Shown piece after piece: positions 54,235 through 62,582 of a stretch of DNA of 64,000 nucleotides (positions are counted from its first letter, which is position 1; every line of letters starts with the position of its first letter). The notes under the pieces were generated by a model. It had not been told where the DNA came from, did not search any database, and saw only the letters and a program-made list of their open reading frames with translations. The position numbers and the translations under genes were made by a program. The DNA comes from Pseudomonas argentinensis (lineage in GTDB: Bacteria > Pseudomonadota > Gammaproteobacteria > Pseudomonadales > Pseudomonadaceae), in contig NZ_CP056087.1 in assembly GCF_001839655.2 (NCBI RefSeq), positions 2,418,001 through 2,482,000 of the forward strand, in the 5' to 3' direction.

Positions 54235-55179
54235 ATGACCGACACCACCACCATCGTCGTCGCCGCGCTCTACAAGTTCGTGTCCCTGCCGGACTACGAG
54301 GCGCTGCGCCAACCCCTGCTCGACACCCTGCTGGCCAACGGCATCAAGGGCACCCTGCTGCTCGCCGAAGAGGGCATCAACGGCACCGTGTCCGGCAGCC
54401 GCCAAGGCATCGACGGGCTGTTCGCCTGGTTCGCCCGCGACCCGCGCCTGGCCGACGTCGACCACAAGGAATCGTACTGCGCCGAGCAGCCGTTCTACCG
54501 CACCAAGGTCAAGCTGAAGAAGGAGATCGTCACCCTCGGCGTGCCGGGCGTCGACCCCAACCAGCGGGTTGGCACCTACGTGGAGCCCAAGGACTGGAAC
54601 GCGCTGATCAGTGACCCCGAGGTGCTGCTGATCGACACGCGCAACGACTACGAGGTGTCGATCGGCACCTTTCAGGGCGCCATCGACCCCAGGACCAAGT
54701 CCTTCCGCGAATTCCCGGACTACATCCGCGAGCACTTCGATCCCGCCAGGCACAAGAAGGTGGCGATGTTCTGCACCGGCGGCATCCGCTGCGAGAAGGC
54801 CTCCAGCTACATGCTCAGCGAGGGCTTCGAGGAGGTCTATCACCTCAAGGGCGGCATCCTCAAATACCTCGAGGAAGTGTCCCAGGAAGAGACCAAGTGG
54901 CAGGGCGACTGCTTCGTTTTCGACAATCGGGTGACCGTGCGCCACGACCTCAGCGAGGGCGATTACGACCAGTGCCACGCCTGCCGCACACCGGTGTCGG
55001 TCGAGGACCGCGCCTCGGAATTCTTCACCCCCGGGGTCAGCTGCCCGCACTGCTGGGACTCGCTGCCGGAGAAGACCCGCGAGGGCGCCCGTGAACGTCA
55101 GCGGCAGATCGAACTGGCGAAAGCGCGTAATCAGCCCCATCCTCTGGGCAACAATCCCCGTCAGAAAAACGAGGCCTGA
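54235..55179 (+). CDS. trhO: tRNA uridine(34) hydroxylase, rhodanese type
   Basis: A 314-residue protein of the YceA/TrhO family, which forms 5-hydroxyuridine at the tRNA wobble position using oxygen. The N-terminal acylphosphatase-like domain ([19 protein letters not shown]) precedes the rhodanese domain with [20 protein letters not shown] and the active-site loop [19 protein letters not shown]-terminal zinc-like segment contains CHACRTPVS and [14 protein letters not shown] lies upstream of the ATG. A DsbA-family gene follows after 3 bases. Confidence 0.95.
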   Translation: MTDTTTIVVAALYKFVSLPDYEALRQPLLDTLLANGIKGTLLLAEEGINGTVSGSRQGIDGLFAWFARDPRLADVDHKESYCAEQPFYRTKVKLKKEIVTLGVPGVDPNQRVGTYVEPKDWNALISDPEVLLIDTRNDYEVSIGTFQGAIDPRTKSFREFPDYIREHFDPARHKKVAMFCTGGIRCEKASSYMLSEGFEEVYHLKGGILKYLEEVSQEETKWQGDCFVFDNRVTVRHDLSEGDYDQCHACRTPVSVEDRASEFFTPGVSCPHCWDSLPEKTREGARERQRQIELAKARNQPHPLGNNPRQKNEA

Positions 55180-55182
55180 GCC

Positions 55183-55815
55183 ATGGACGCGCGCCTGCTC
55201 TACGTGATGGACCCGATGTGTTCCTGGTGCTGGGGCTTCGCGCCGGTGGTCGAGGCGCTGGCCGCCCAGGCCGCCGAGCGCGGCGTGCCCATGCAACTGG
55301 TGCTCGGCGGCTTGCGCCGTGATCAGGTGGCCATCGACGCGGCGGCGCGGGTGCGTTACCTGGGCTATTGGCAGGCGGTCAACGCCAGCACCGGCCAACT
55401 GTTCAACTTCGACGCCGGCTTGCCCCTGGGCATGCGCTACGACACCGAGGCAGCCTGCCGTGCGGTGGTCACCGTGCGCAACCTCGATGCGCCGAGCGCC
55501 TGGCCCATGGCGCAACGCATCCAGCAGGCCTTCTACCAGCAGGGCGCCGACGTGACCCTGGCCTCGACCCTGGTGACGCTGGCCGAAGACGTCGGCATTC
55601 CGCGGATCGAATTCGCCGAGGCCTTCGACAGCGAGGCCCAGCACCGCGCCACCGCGGCCGATTTCACCTGGGTGCAGGATCTGGGCATCGCCGGCTTCCC
55701 GACGCTGCTGGCCGAGAAGGGCGGGCGCCTGGCACTGCTCACCAATGGCTACCAGCCGCTCGATGCCCTGGCGCCACTGCTCGGCCGCTGGCTTGAGCAC
55801 GCCGTCGATGGTTGA
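55183..55815 (+). CDS. DsbA-family (FrnE-like) thiol oxidoreductase
   Basis: A 210-residue DsbA-fold protein without signal peptide, so cytoplasmic. The redox motif YVMDPMCSWCWGFAPVVEA is at the N-terminus (CSWC), and GIAGFPTLLAEKGGRLALL provides the cis-Pro (residue about 170). FrnE-like proteins are thought to act as polyketide or disulfide isomerase-type reductases; the substrate here is unknown. It begins 3 bases after trhO and overlaps the ABC exporter gene by 8 bases, so the three are one operon. Confidence 0.9.
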   Translation: MDARLLYVMDPMCSWCWGFAPVVEALAAQAAERGVPMQLVLGGLRRDQVAIDAAARVRYLGYWQAVNASTGQLFNFDAGLPLGMRYDTEAACRAVVTVRNLDAPSAWPMAQRIQQAFYQQGADVTLASTLVTLAEDVGIPRIEFAEAFDSEAQHRATAADFTWVQDLGIAGFPTLLAEKGGRLALLTNGYQPLDALAPLLGRWLEHAVDG

Positions 55816-57586
55816 TCGCCTGAGCTGGGCGGAAATCCGTCGCCTGGCCCTGCGCCACAAGCGTGCGTTGATCCTCGCCAACCTGGTCGCCGTGCTGGCC
55901 ACCCTGTGCAGCGTGCCGATTCCCCTGTTGCTGCCGCTGCTGGTCGACGAGGTGCTGCTCGGCGACGGCAATACCGCGCTGCAGGTGATGGACAACTTCC
56001 TGCCCGCGGCCTGGCAGGGCGCTGTGGGCTATATCCTGCTGATGCTGGGGCTGACCTTCCTGCTACGCGGCGCCGCGCTGCTGTTCAACGTGGTGCAGGC
56101 GCGGCTGTTCGCGCGGCTCGCCAAGGACATCGTCTACCGCATTCGTATCCGCCTGATCGAGCGACTCAAGCGCATTTCCCTGGCCGAGTACGAAAGCCTC
56201 GGCGGCGGCACCGTGACCACCCACCTGGTCACCGATCTCGACACCCTGGACAAATTCATCGGCGAAACCCTGAGCCGTTTTCTGGTCGGCGTGCTGACCC
56301 TGGCCGGCACTTCGGCGATCCTGCTGTGGATGCACTGGAAGCTGGCGCTGTTGATCCTGCTGTTCAACCCGCTGGTGATCTACGCCACGGTGCAGTTGGG
56401 CAAGCGCGTCAAGCACCTGAAGAAGCTCGAGAACGACAGCACCTCGCGCTTCACCCAGGCGCTGACCGAGACCCTCGATTCGATCCAGGAAGTGCGTGCC
56501 GGCAACCGCCAGGGCTACTTTCTTGGTCGCCTCGGCGGGCGGGCCCGTGAGGTGCGCGACTACGCCGTGGCCTCGCAGTGGAAGACCGACGCCTCGAATC
56601 GCGCCAGCGGCCTGCTGTTCCAGTTCGGCATCGACGTATTCCGGGCTGCGGCGATGCTTACCGTGCTGTTCTCCGACCTGTCCATCGGCCAGATGCTCGC
56701 GGTGTTCAGCTACCTGTGGTTCATGATCGGCCCGGTCGAGCAACTGCTCAATCTGCAGTACGCCTTCTATGCCGCCGGCGGTGCGCTGACCCGCATCAAC
56801 GAGTTGCTGGCGCGGCGTGACGAGCCGGATTACATCGGTGGCGCCGATCCCTTCAAGGATCGTGATACCGTTGGCATCGAAATCCGCGACCTGACCTTTT
56901 CCTACGGCGAGGAGCCGGTGCTGACCGGCCTCAACCTGTCCATCGCGCCAGGCGAGAAGGTTGCCATCGTCGGCGCCAGCGGCGGCGGCAAGAGTACCCT
57001 GGTGCAGCTGCTGCTGGGGCTGTATACGCCCCAGGCCGGGGTGATCCGCTATGGCGACAGCAGCCAGGAGCAGATCGGCCTGCCGGCCATTCGCGAGCAC
57101 GTGGCGGTGGTGCTGCAGCACCCGGCGCTGTTCAACGACACGGTGCGCGCCAACCTGTGCATGGGTCGCGAGCGCAGCGACGAAGCCTGCTGGCAGGCGC
57201 TGACCATCGCCCAGCTGGCAGAGACGGTTCGCCAACTGCCGCAAGGCCTGGATACCCTGGTCGGGCGCTCCGGCGTGCGGCTGTCCGGCGGTCAGCGGCA
57301 ACGCCTGGCCATTGCCCGCATGGTGCTGGCCGACCCCAGGGTGGTGATTCTCGACGAGGCCACCTCGGCCCTGGACGCCGCCACCGAATACGCCCTGCAC
57401 CAGGCGCTGGGGCAGTTCCTCGATGGCCGCACCACGCTGATCATCGCCCACCGCCTGAGCGCCGTGAAACAGGCCGATCGGGTGCTGGTGTTCGATGGCG
57501 GCAGCGTCGCCGAAGACGGTGACCACCGCCAGCTGATCGCCGAGGGCGGGCTGTACGCCAAGCTCTACGGCAACCTGCAGCACTGA
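55808..57586 (+). CDS. ABC exporter, fused permease and ATPase
   Basis: A 592-residue half-transporter. The N-terminal part has six membrane helices (LILANLVAVLATLCSVPIPL, GAVGYILLMLGLTFLLRG, and others to about residue 310). The ATPase from about residue 360 has Walker A VAIVGASGGGKSTLVQLL, Q-loop VVLQHPALFND, signature VRLSGGQRQRLAIARM, Walker B RVVILDEATSALD and the switch His in TLIIAHRLSAVK. The start at 55808 overlaps the DsbA-like stop by 8 bases. It works as a dimer. The cargo cannot be told; lipid or drug export is common in this class. Confidence 0.93.
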   Translation: MVDRLSWAEIRRLALRHKRALILANLVAVLATLCSVPIPLLLPLLVDEVLLGDGNTALQVMDNFLPAAWQGAVGYILLMLGLTFLLRGAALLFNVVQARLFARLAKDIVYRIRIRLIERLKRISLAEYESLGGGTVTTHLVTDLDTLDKFIGETLSRFLVGVLTLAGTSAILLWMHWKLALLILLFNPLVIYATVQLGKRVKHLKKLENDSTSRFTQALTETLDSIQEVRAGNRQGYFLGRLGGRAREVRDYAVASQWKTDASNRASGLLFQFGIDVFRAAAMLTVLFSDLSIGQMLAVFSYLWFMIGPVEQLLNLQYAFYAAGGALTRINELLARRDEPDYIGGADPFKDRDTVGIEIRDLTFSYGEEPVLTGLNLSIAPGEKVAIVGASGGGKSTLVQLLLGLYTPQAGVIRYGDSSQEQIGLPAIREHVAVVLQHPALFNDTVRANLCMGRERSDEACWQALTIAQLAETVRQLPQGLDTLVGRSGVRLSGGQRQRLAIARMVLADPRVVILDEATSALDAATEYALHQALGQFLDGRTTLIIAHRLSAVKQADRVLVFDGGSVAEDGDHRQLIAEGGLYAKLYGNLQH

Positions 57587-57595
57587 GCAAGCGCG

Positions 57596-57622
57596 GCCTG
57601 CGTGCAACCCAGGCGCGCAGGC
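57596..57622. terminator. Possible hairpin between convergent genes
   Basis: GCCTGCG (57596) and CGCAGGC (57616-57622) pair with a 13-base loop just after the ABC exporter stop and just before the stop of the convergent membrane protein gene. There is no T run on either side, so the role is uncertain. Confidence 0.3.
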
Positions 57623-57627
57623 TATTG

Positions 57628-58236
57628 CTACTCGTGGGGCAGCTTGCTGCCCCACAGCTGGATCGCCTTGGTGCGTTGCACGCTGGCGCTGACCGCCTTG
57701 TCGATTTCCTGGTTGTAGTCGTCCAGCCAACTGCGCGAGCCGGGGATCATGTCCGCCAGGTCGCGCATGCCATTCTTCAGCGCCTGCAGGCTTTGCTGGT
57801 AGCTCTGTTCCTGGCCGAGCAGAGTGCGGCCCATCAGCTTCAGGGCGGCTATGTCCTGGGCGGGCGGCGCCGCCGGTGCCACCGCGGCCGCAGGAGGCGG
57901 CGGCGGTGGCGTGGCGGCCAGTTTCAGCAGGGCGTCCTGGCGCTTCTGATCTTCCTTCAGGGCGGTTACCTGCTTTTCCAGTTCCTCGGCATGGTGCTGC
58001 AGCGCCGCAAAGGCCTCCGGGTCGAAGGGCGGTGGCTCGTCGGCAAGCATCTTCACCACCGCCGAGGTGGCCAGGCTGGAGAGGATGATGAACAGCAGCA
58101 GGGCCAGGGCGAAGATCAGGATGCGGTTGAGGCGGTTGGCCTTTTCCAGCCTGGCCAGGCGCTCCTCGTCACTGGTGGGCGCCAGGTCGAATGCGGCGGG
58201 TGCGCTCTCGGCTTCGGTAGGCGTTTCACTGCTCAT
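57628..58236 (-). CDS. Single-pass membrane protein with coiled coil, unknown
   Basis: A 202-residue protein. Acidic N-terminus of about 37 residues (SSETPTEAESAPAAFDLAPT), one membrane helix (ILIFALALLLFIILSSLATS, about 38-58), then a coiled-coil-like heptad region (FAALQHHAEELEKQVTALKE), a Pro/Ala linker (ATPPPPPPAAAVAPA) and a helical C-terminus. N-in topology with the C-terminal part in the periplasm is likely. GAGGCC precedes the ATG. It is divergent from hpd. I do not recognise the family. Confidence 0.75.
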   Translation of the reverse strand: MSSETPTEAESAPAAFDLAPTSDEERLARLEKANRLNRILIFALALLLFIILSSLATSAVVKMLADEPPPFDPEAFAALQHHAEELEKQVTALKEDQKRQDALLKLAATPPPPPPAAAVAPAAPPAQDIAALKLMGRTLLGQEQSYQQSLQALKNGMRDLADMIPGSRSWLDDYNQEIDKAVSASVQRTKAIQLWGSKLPHE

Positions 58237-58342
58237 GGCGGCCTCATTGTCATGGCGCTGATGGATGCTGTCATTCTGGCAGTGTTTTCATCGATCTGCC
58301 CGCGCATCGCCATCATCCTGTCGGCAGGCTAATCGACCAGGT

Positions 58343-58360
58343 TGTAAAGAAAGGTTTACG
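58343..58360. promoter_or_regulatory. TyrR/PhhR-type box upstream of hpd
   Basis: TGTAAAGAAAGGTTTACG matches the TyrR/PhhR consensus TGTAAA-N6-TTTACA at 11 of 12 fixed positions. It lies 172 bases before the hpd ATG in the hpd/membrane-protein divergent gap. In Pseudomonas PhhR activates phenylalanine and tyrosine catabolic genes. The remaining 296-base gap holds a GAGGAC ribosome site for hpd. Confidence 0.7.
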
Positions 58361-58532
58361 CATCTGGCCAATCGACAGGTGCGCGCGCAGCGCTTGGCCG
58401 CCCGCTGCGCCGCCATGTATCGAAGCCTTGCCATTGGCAGGCGCAGCGCCTGCCTTGGACGAGCCAGGCGGCCTTGCTCGGGGGCGGTGTCTCAATTGTC
58501 ATGGCGGCATAACGACAACGAGGACGACCCCC

Positions 58533-59627
58533 ATGAACGCCGTGTCCAGAATCGAACAGCACAACCCCATCGGTACCAACGGTTTCGAGTTCGTCGAATT
58601 CACCGCGCCGACGCCCGAAGGCATCGAGCAGCTGCGCCAGCTGTTCACCGCCATGGGCTTTACCGAGACCGCCAGGCACCGCAGCAAGCAGGTGTGGCTG
58701 TTCCAGCAGCACGACGTCAACTTCGTGCTCAATGGCAGCCCGACCGGGCACGTGCATGCCTTCGCCGAAAAACACGGGCCCAGTGCCTGCGCCATGGCGT
58801 TTCGGGTCAGGAATGCCGCCCAGGCCGCGGCCTACGTGAAGGAGCAGGGCGCCACCCTGGTGGGCAGCCACGCCAACTTCGGCGAGTTGAACATTCCCTG
58901 CGTCGAGGGCATCGGCGGCTCGTTGTTGTACCTGGTCGACCGTTATCCCAACGAGAGCGGCGAGCAGAGCATCTACGACGTCGACTTCGAGTTCATCGAG
59001 GGCCGCGCGGCCAATGACAACGCCGTGGGCCTGCAATGCATCGATCACTTGACCCACAACGTCAAGCGCGGGCAGATGGACGTCTGGTCCGGCTTCTACG
59101 AGCGCATCGCCGGCTTTCGCGAGATCCGCTATTTCGATATCGAGGGCAAACTCACCGGCCTGCTGTCCCGGGCCATGACCGCGCCGTGCGGCAAGATCCG
59201 CATCCCGATCAACGAGTCGGCAGACGACAAGTCGCAGATCGAGGAATTCATCCGCGAGTACCACGGCGAGGGCATCCAGCACATCGCCCTGGCCACCGAC
59301 GACATCTATGCCACGGTGCGCCAGCTGCAGGCCAACGGCGTGTCGTTCATGAGCACCCCGGACACCTACTACGAGAAGGTCGATCAGCGCGTGGCCGGCC
59401 ATGGCGAGCCGCTGGGCGTGCTGCGCGAACTGAACCTGCTGATCGACGGTGCCCCCGGCGATGACGGCATCCTGCTGCAGATCTTCACCAACACGGTGAT
59501 CGGCCCGATCTTCTTCGAGATCATCCAGCGCAAGGGCAACCAGGGTTTTGGCGAGGGCAATTTCAAGGCGCTGTTCGAGTCCATCGAAGAAGACCAGCTG
59601 CGTCGCGGTGTGATCAGCGAGGAGTGA
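58533..59627 (+). CDS. hpd: 4-hydroxyphenylpyruvate dioxygenase
   Basis: A 364-residue non-haem iron enzyme that converts 4-hydroxyphenylpyruvate to homogentisate in tyrosine catabolism. Two vicinal-oxygen-chelate domains. The 2-His-1-Glu iron site is visible: His in CIDHLTHNVKRGQ, His in GIQHIALATDDIY and Glu in IGPIFFEIIQRKGNQGFGEG. The start at 58533 (MNAVSRIEQHNPIGTNG) follows GAGGACG; an in-frame extension upstream has no family match. hmgA follows after 4 bases. Confidence 0.97.
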   Translation: MNAVSRIEQHNPIGTNGFEFVEFTAPTPEGIEQLRQLFTAMGFTETARHRSKQVWLFQQHDVNFVLNGSPTGHVHAFAEKHGPSACAMAFRVRNAAQAAAYVKEQGATLVGSHANFGELNIPCVEGIGGSLLYLVDRYPNESGEQSIYDVDFEFIEGRAANDNAVGLQCIDHLTHNVKRGQMDVWSGFYERIAGFREIRYFDIEGKLTGLLSRAMTAPCGKIRIPINESADDKSQIEEFIREYHGEGIQHIALATDDIYATVRQLQANGVSFMSTPDTYYEKVDQRVAGHGEPLGVLRELNLLIDGAPGDDGILLQIFTNTVIGPIFFEIIQRKGNQGFGEGNFKALFESIEEDQLRRGVISEE

Positions 59628-59631
59628 GGCC

Positions 59632-60771
59632 ATGAGCCGCAAATGGATCAGCTTTCCCCTGCGTGAAGGCGAGCACTCGCGCCAGGCCCACTGCGATTTT
59701 CCCGCCGACACCTACGAGCGGGAAATGGGCCGCGAGGGCTTCTTCGGCCCGGTGACGCACCTGCACCACAAGCATCCGCCCACCGGCTGGGTCGACTGGC
59801 AGGGGCCGCTGCGGCCCCACGCCTTCAACTTCAACCGGATTCCCAGCGAGCACGACTGCCCGTTCGAGGCGCCGTTGACCCTGCACAATGCCGACATTCG
59901 CCTGCGCGTGTGGAAGACCGCCAGCGCCATGCCCCACCTGGTGCGCAACAGCGACGGCGACGAGTTGCTGTTCGTGCACGATGGTGCCGGGCATTTCTAC
60001 TGCGACTTCGGCCACCTGGAATACCGCGATGGCGATTATCTGGTGATTCCCCGCGGCACCGCCTGGCGCCTAGAACCCACGGTACCCAGCCATTTCCTGC
60101 TGGTCGAGAACACCGATGGTGCCTATCAGCTGCCAGACAAGGGCCTGCTCGGCGGCCAGGCGATCTTCGACCCGGCGGTGCTCGACCACCCCCATATCGA
60201 TGACGCCTTCAAGGCCCAGCAGGACGAAAACACCTGGCAGATCCGCATCAAGCGGCAGGGCCGGATCAGCACCGTCACCTATCCCTACAACCCCCTGGAT
60301 GCAGTGGGCTGGCACGGCGACAACACCGTGGTAAGGGTGAACTGGCGCGACATCCGCCCGCTGATGAGCCACCGTTACCACCTGCCGCCCTCGGTGCACA
60401 CCACCTTCGTGGCCAAGGGCTTCGTGGTCTGCACCTTCACGCCGCGGCCGGTGGAGTCCGACCCCGGCGCGCTCAAGGTGCCGTTCTTCCACAACAACGA
60501 CGACTACGACGAAGTGCTGTTCTACCACCGCGGCAACTTCTTCAGCCGCGACAATATCGAGGCCGGCATGGTCACCCTGCACCCCTGCGGCTTCCCCCAT
60601 GGTCCGCACCCCAAGGCGCTGAAAAAGGCGCAGACCGACCCGGCCACCTTCGCCGAGGAAGTGGCGGTGATGATCGACACCCGCCGCGCCCTGGAGGTCA
60701 CCGAGGCCGCTGCCGCGGTGGATGTCGCCGAATACGTGAATTCCTGGCGCGCGCCAGGCAAGGAGTCCTGA
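59632..60771 (+). CDS. hmgA: Homogentisate 1,2-dioxygenase, short-form
   Basis: A 379-residue cupin dioxygenase that opens homogentisate to maleylacetoacetate. Recognisable family patterns: GFFGPVTHLHHKHPPTGWVD, ELLFVHDGAGHFYCDFGHLE, VIPRGTAWRLEP, EVLFYHRGNFFSRDNIEAGM and TLHPCGFPHGPHP. The His-rich segments give the iron ligands, with Glu in YDEVLFYHR. It is about 50 residues shorter than the HmgA proteins of P. putida and P. aeruginosa, so it probably belongs to a different branch. It is translated 4 bases after hpd and overlaps fahA by one base (TGATG). Confidence 0.85.
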   Translation: MSRKWISFPLREGEHSRQAHCDFPADTYEREMGREGFFGPVTHLHHKHPPTGWVDWQGPLRPHAFNFNRIPSEHDCPFEAPLTLHNADIRLRVWKTASAMPHLVRNSDGDELLFVHDGAGHFYCDFGHLEYRDGDYLVIPRGTAWRLEPTVPSHFLLVENTDGAYQLPDKGLLGGQAIFDPAVLDHPHIDDAFKAQQDENTWQIRIKRQGRISTVTYPYNPLDAVGWHGDNTVVRVNWRDIRPLMSHRYHLPPSVHTTFVAKGFVVCTFTPRPVESDPGALKVPFFHNNDDYDEVLFYHRGNFFSRDNIEAGMVTLHPCGFPHGPHPKALKKAQTDPATFAEEVAVMIDTRRALEVTEAAAAVDVAEYVNSWRAPGKES

Positions 60772-61757
60772 TGAAACTGGCATCGCTGAACCATGGCCGC
60801 GATGGCGCCCTGCTGGTGGTCTCCCGTGACCTGTCCCGCGCGGTGCGCGTGGCGCAGATCGCCCCGACGCTGCAGGCCGCCCTGGACGACTGGGCGAGCA
60901 GGCGCCCGCAACTGGAAGCGGTGTACCAGCGCCTCAACGACGGCCTTGAGGCCGAGGCCTTCGATTTCGACCAGGGCGTCTGCCACAGCCCGCTGCCACG
61001 GGCTTACCACTGGGCCGATGGCAGTGCCTACGTCAACCATGTCGAGCTGGTGCGCAAGGCCCGCGGCGCGGAAATGCCGGAGTCCTTCTGGCATGAGCCG
61101 CTGATGTACCAGGGCGGCTCGGACTCCTTTATCGCGCCCCAGGCGCCGATTCGCCTGGGTGACGAAGCCTGGGGCATCGACCTGGAGGCCGAGTTGGCGG
61201 TGATCACCGACGACGTGCCCATGGGCGCCACGCCGGCCCAGGCCGCCGGGCATATCCAGTTGCTGATGCTGGTCAACGACGTGTCGCTACGCAACCTGGT
61301 GCCCGGCGAATTGGCCAAGGGCTTCGGTTTCTACCAGAGCAAGCCGTCGTCGAGCTTCTCACCGGTGGCGGTCACCCCGGACGAGCTGGGGGACAGCTGG
61401 CGCGACGGGCGGGTGCACCGGCCGCTGGTGTCGCATATCAACGGCGCGCTCTTCGGCCAGCCCGATGCCGGCACCGACATGACCTTCGACTTCCCGACTC
61501 TGGTCGCCCACGCCGCCCGCACCCGGCCCCTGGGCAGCGGCACCATCATCGGTTCGGGCACCGTCTCCAATTACGACCGCAGCGCCGGCTCCAGCTGCCT
61601 GGCCGAAAGGCGCATGCTCGAAGTGATCGAATGCGGTGAGGCGAAGACGCCATTTCTCAAGTTCGGCGACCGGGTGCGCATCGAGATGTTCGACGGCGCC
61701 GGGGCGAGCATCTTCGGTGCCATCGACCAGGTGGTGGAGCGCTATGACACCCACTGA
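60771..61757 (+). CDS. fahA: Fumarylacetoacetate hydrolase family protein
   Basis: A 328-residue FAH-fold enzyme that should split fumarylacetoacetate to fumarate and acetoacetate, the last step of tyrosine catabolism. Metal-site motifs: GIDLEAELAVITDDVPMGAT (Glu-x-Glu), MLVNDVSLRNLVPGELAKGF (Asp) and KPSSSFSPVAVTPDELG. GSGTIIGSGTVSN is the closing loop. It is about 100 residues shorter than the classic FahA/HmgB (about 430 residues), matching the short form of the adjacent dioxygenase. It overlaps hmgA by TGATG. Confidence 0.88.
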   Translation: MKLASLNHGRDGALLVVSRDLSRAVRVAQIAPTLQAALDDWASRRPQLEAVYQRLNDGLEAEAFDFDQGVCHSPLPRAYHWADGSAYVNHVELVRKARGAEMPESFWHEPLMYQGGSDSFIAPQAPIRLGDEAWGIDLEAELAVITDDVPMGATPAQAAGHIQLLMLVNDVSLRNLVPGELAKGFGFYQSKPSSSFSPVAVTPDELGDSWRDGRVHRPLVSHINGALFGQPDAGTDMTFDFPTLVAHAARTRPLGSGTIIGSGTVSNYDRSAGSSCLAERRMLEVIECGEAKTPFLKFGDRVRIEMFDGAGASIFGAIDQVVERYDTH

Positions 61758-61760
61758 CCC

Positions 61761-61828
61761 GTAGGAGCGGCTTTAGCCGCGAGCTGTCGGCGCCTCAAGC
61801 CCGATCGCGGCTGAAGCCGTTCCCACCA
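61761..61828. repeat. Pseudomonas REP element
   Basis: GTAGGAGCGGCTTTAGCCGC (61761) and GCGGCTGAAGCCGTTCCCAC (61808-61827) form the classic Pseudomonas inverted REP pair. It separates fahA from maiA within the operon and may cause partial transcript decay or attenuation. Confidence 0.9.
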
Positions 61829-61849
61829 GGTCATATATAGGAGTCCGCC

Positions 61850-62500
61850 ATGTTGAAACTCTATGGCTACTGGCGCTCCAGCGCCGCCTACCGGGTGCGC
61901 ATCGCCCTCAACCTCAAGGGCCTGGCTTACCAGCAGGTGCCGGTGCACCTGGTGCGAGATGGCGGCGAGCAGCATGGCGAAGCCTATCAGGCCCTGAATC
62001 CCCAGGGCCTGGTACCGCTGCTGGTGGACGAGGAGAACGGCGATGCGCGTATCGCCCAGTCCCTGGCGATCATCGAGTACCTGGAGGAAATCTTCCCGGT
62101 GCCGGCCATCCTGCCGGCCGACCCCGTCGAGCGTGCCCAGGCTCGCGCCCTGGCGCTGCACCTTGCCTGCGATGTGCATCCGCTGAACAACCTGCGGGTG
62201 CTGCAGTACCTCAGCCATGAACTGGGCGTGGACGATGCCGCCAAGAACGCCTGGTACCGCCACTGGGTGGCCGCAGGCCTGGCGGCGGTGGAGCAGGGGC
62301 TGGCGGCGTATGACGATACTTTTTCCCTGGGCACGCGGCCCGGCTATCTGGAAGCCTGTTTGATCCCACAGGTGTACAATGCGCGCCGTTTCGACTGTGA
62401 CCTCGATGCGTATCCACGCATCCTCGCGCTGACCGCCCGTTGTCAGGCCCTCGAAGCATTCCGGCACGCCGCGCCGGATGCCCAGCCCGACGCGCAGTGA
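61850..62500 (+). CDS. maiA: Maleylacetoacetate isomerase
   Basis: A 216-residue zeta-class glutathione transferase that isomerises maleylacetoacetate to fumarylacetoacetate. The zeta signature YGYWRSSAAYRVRIALNLKG with the catalytic Ser-Ser is at the N-terminus; ALNPQGLVPLLVDEE gives the cis-Pro and IAQSLAIIEYLEEIFP the glutathione site. CLIPQVYNARRFDCDLDAYP is the C-domain motif. A GGAGTC ribosome site precedes the ATG. It completes the hpd-hmgA-fahA-maiA set. Confidence 0.96.
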   Translation: MLKLYGYWRSSAAYRVRIALNLKGLAYQQVPVHLVRDGGEQHGEAYQALNPQGLVPLLVDEENGDARIAQSLAIIEYLEEIFPVPAILPADPVERAQARALALHLACDVHPLNNLRVLQYLSHELGVDDAAKNAWYRHWVAAGLAAVEQGLAAYDDTFSLGTRPGYLEACLIPQVYNARRFDCDLDAYPRILALTARCQALEAFRHAAPDAQPDAQ

Positions 62501-62582
62501 GCGGCAAGCACTCAAGCCATTCCGCAAGGCCACGAGCCAGGCGGGTTCGATCCCGTCACGGTCGATCACCCACAGGTGACAG

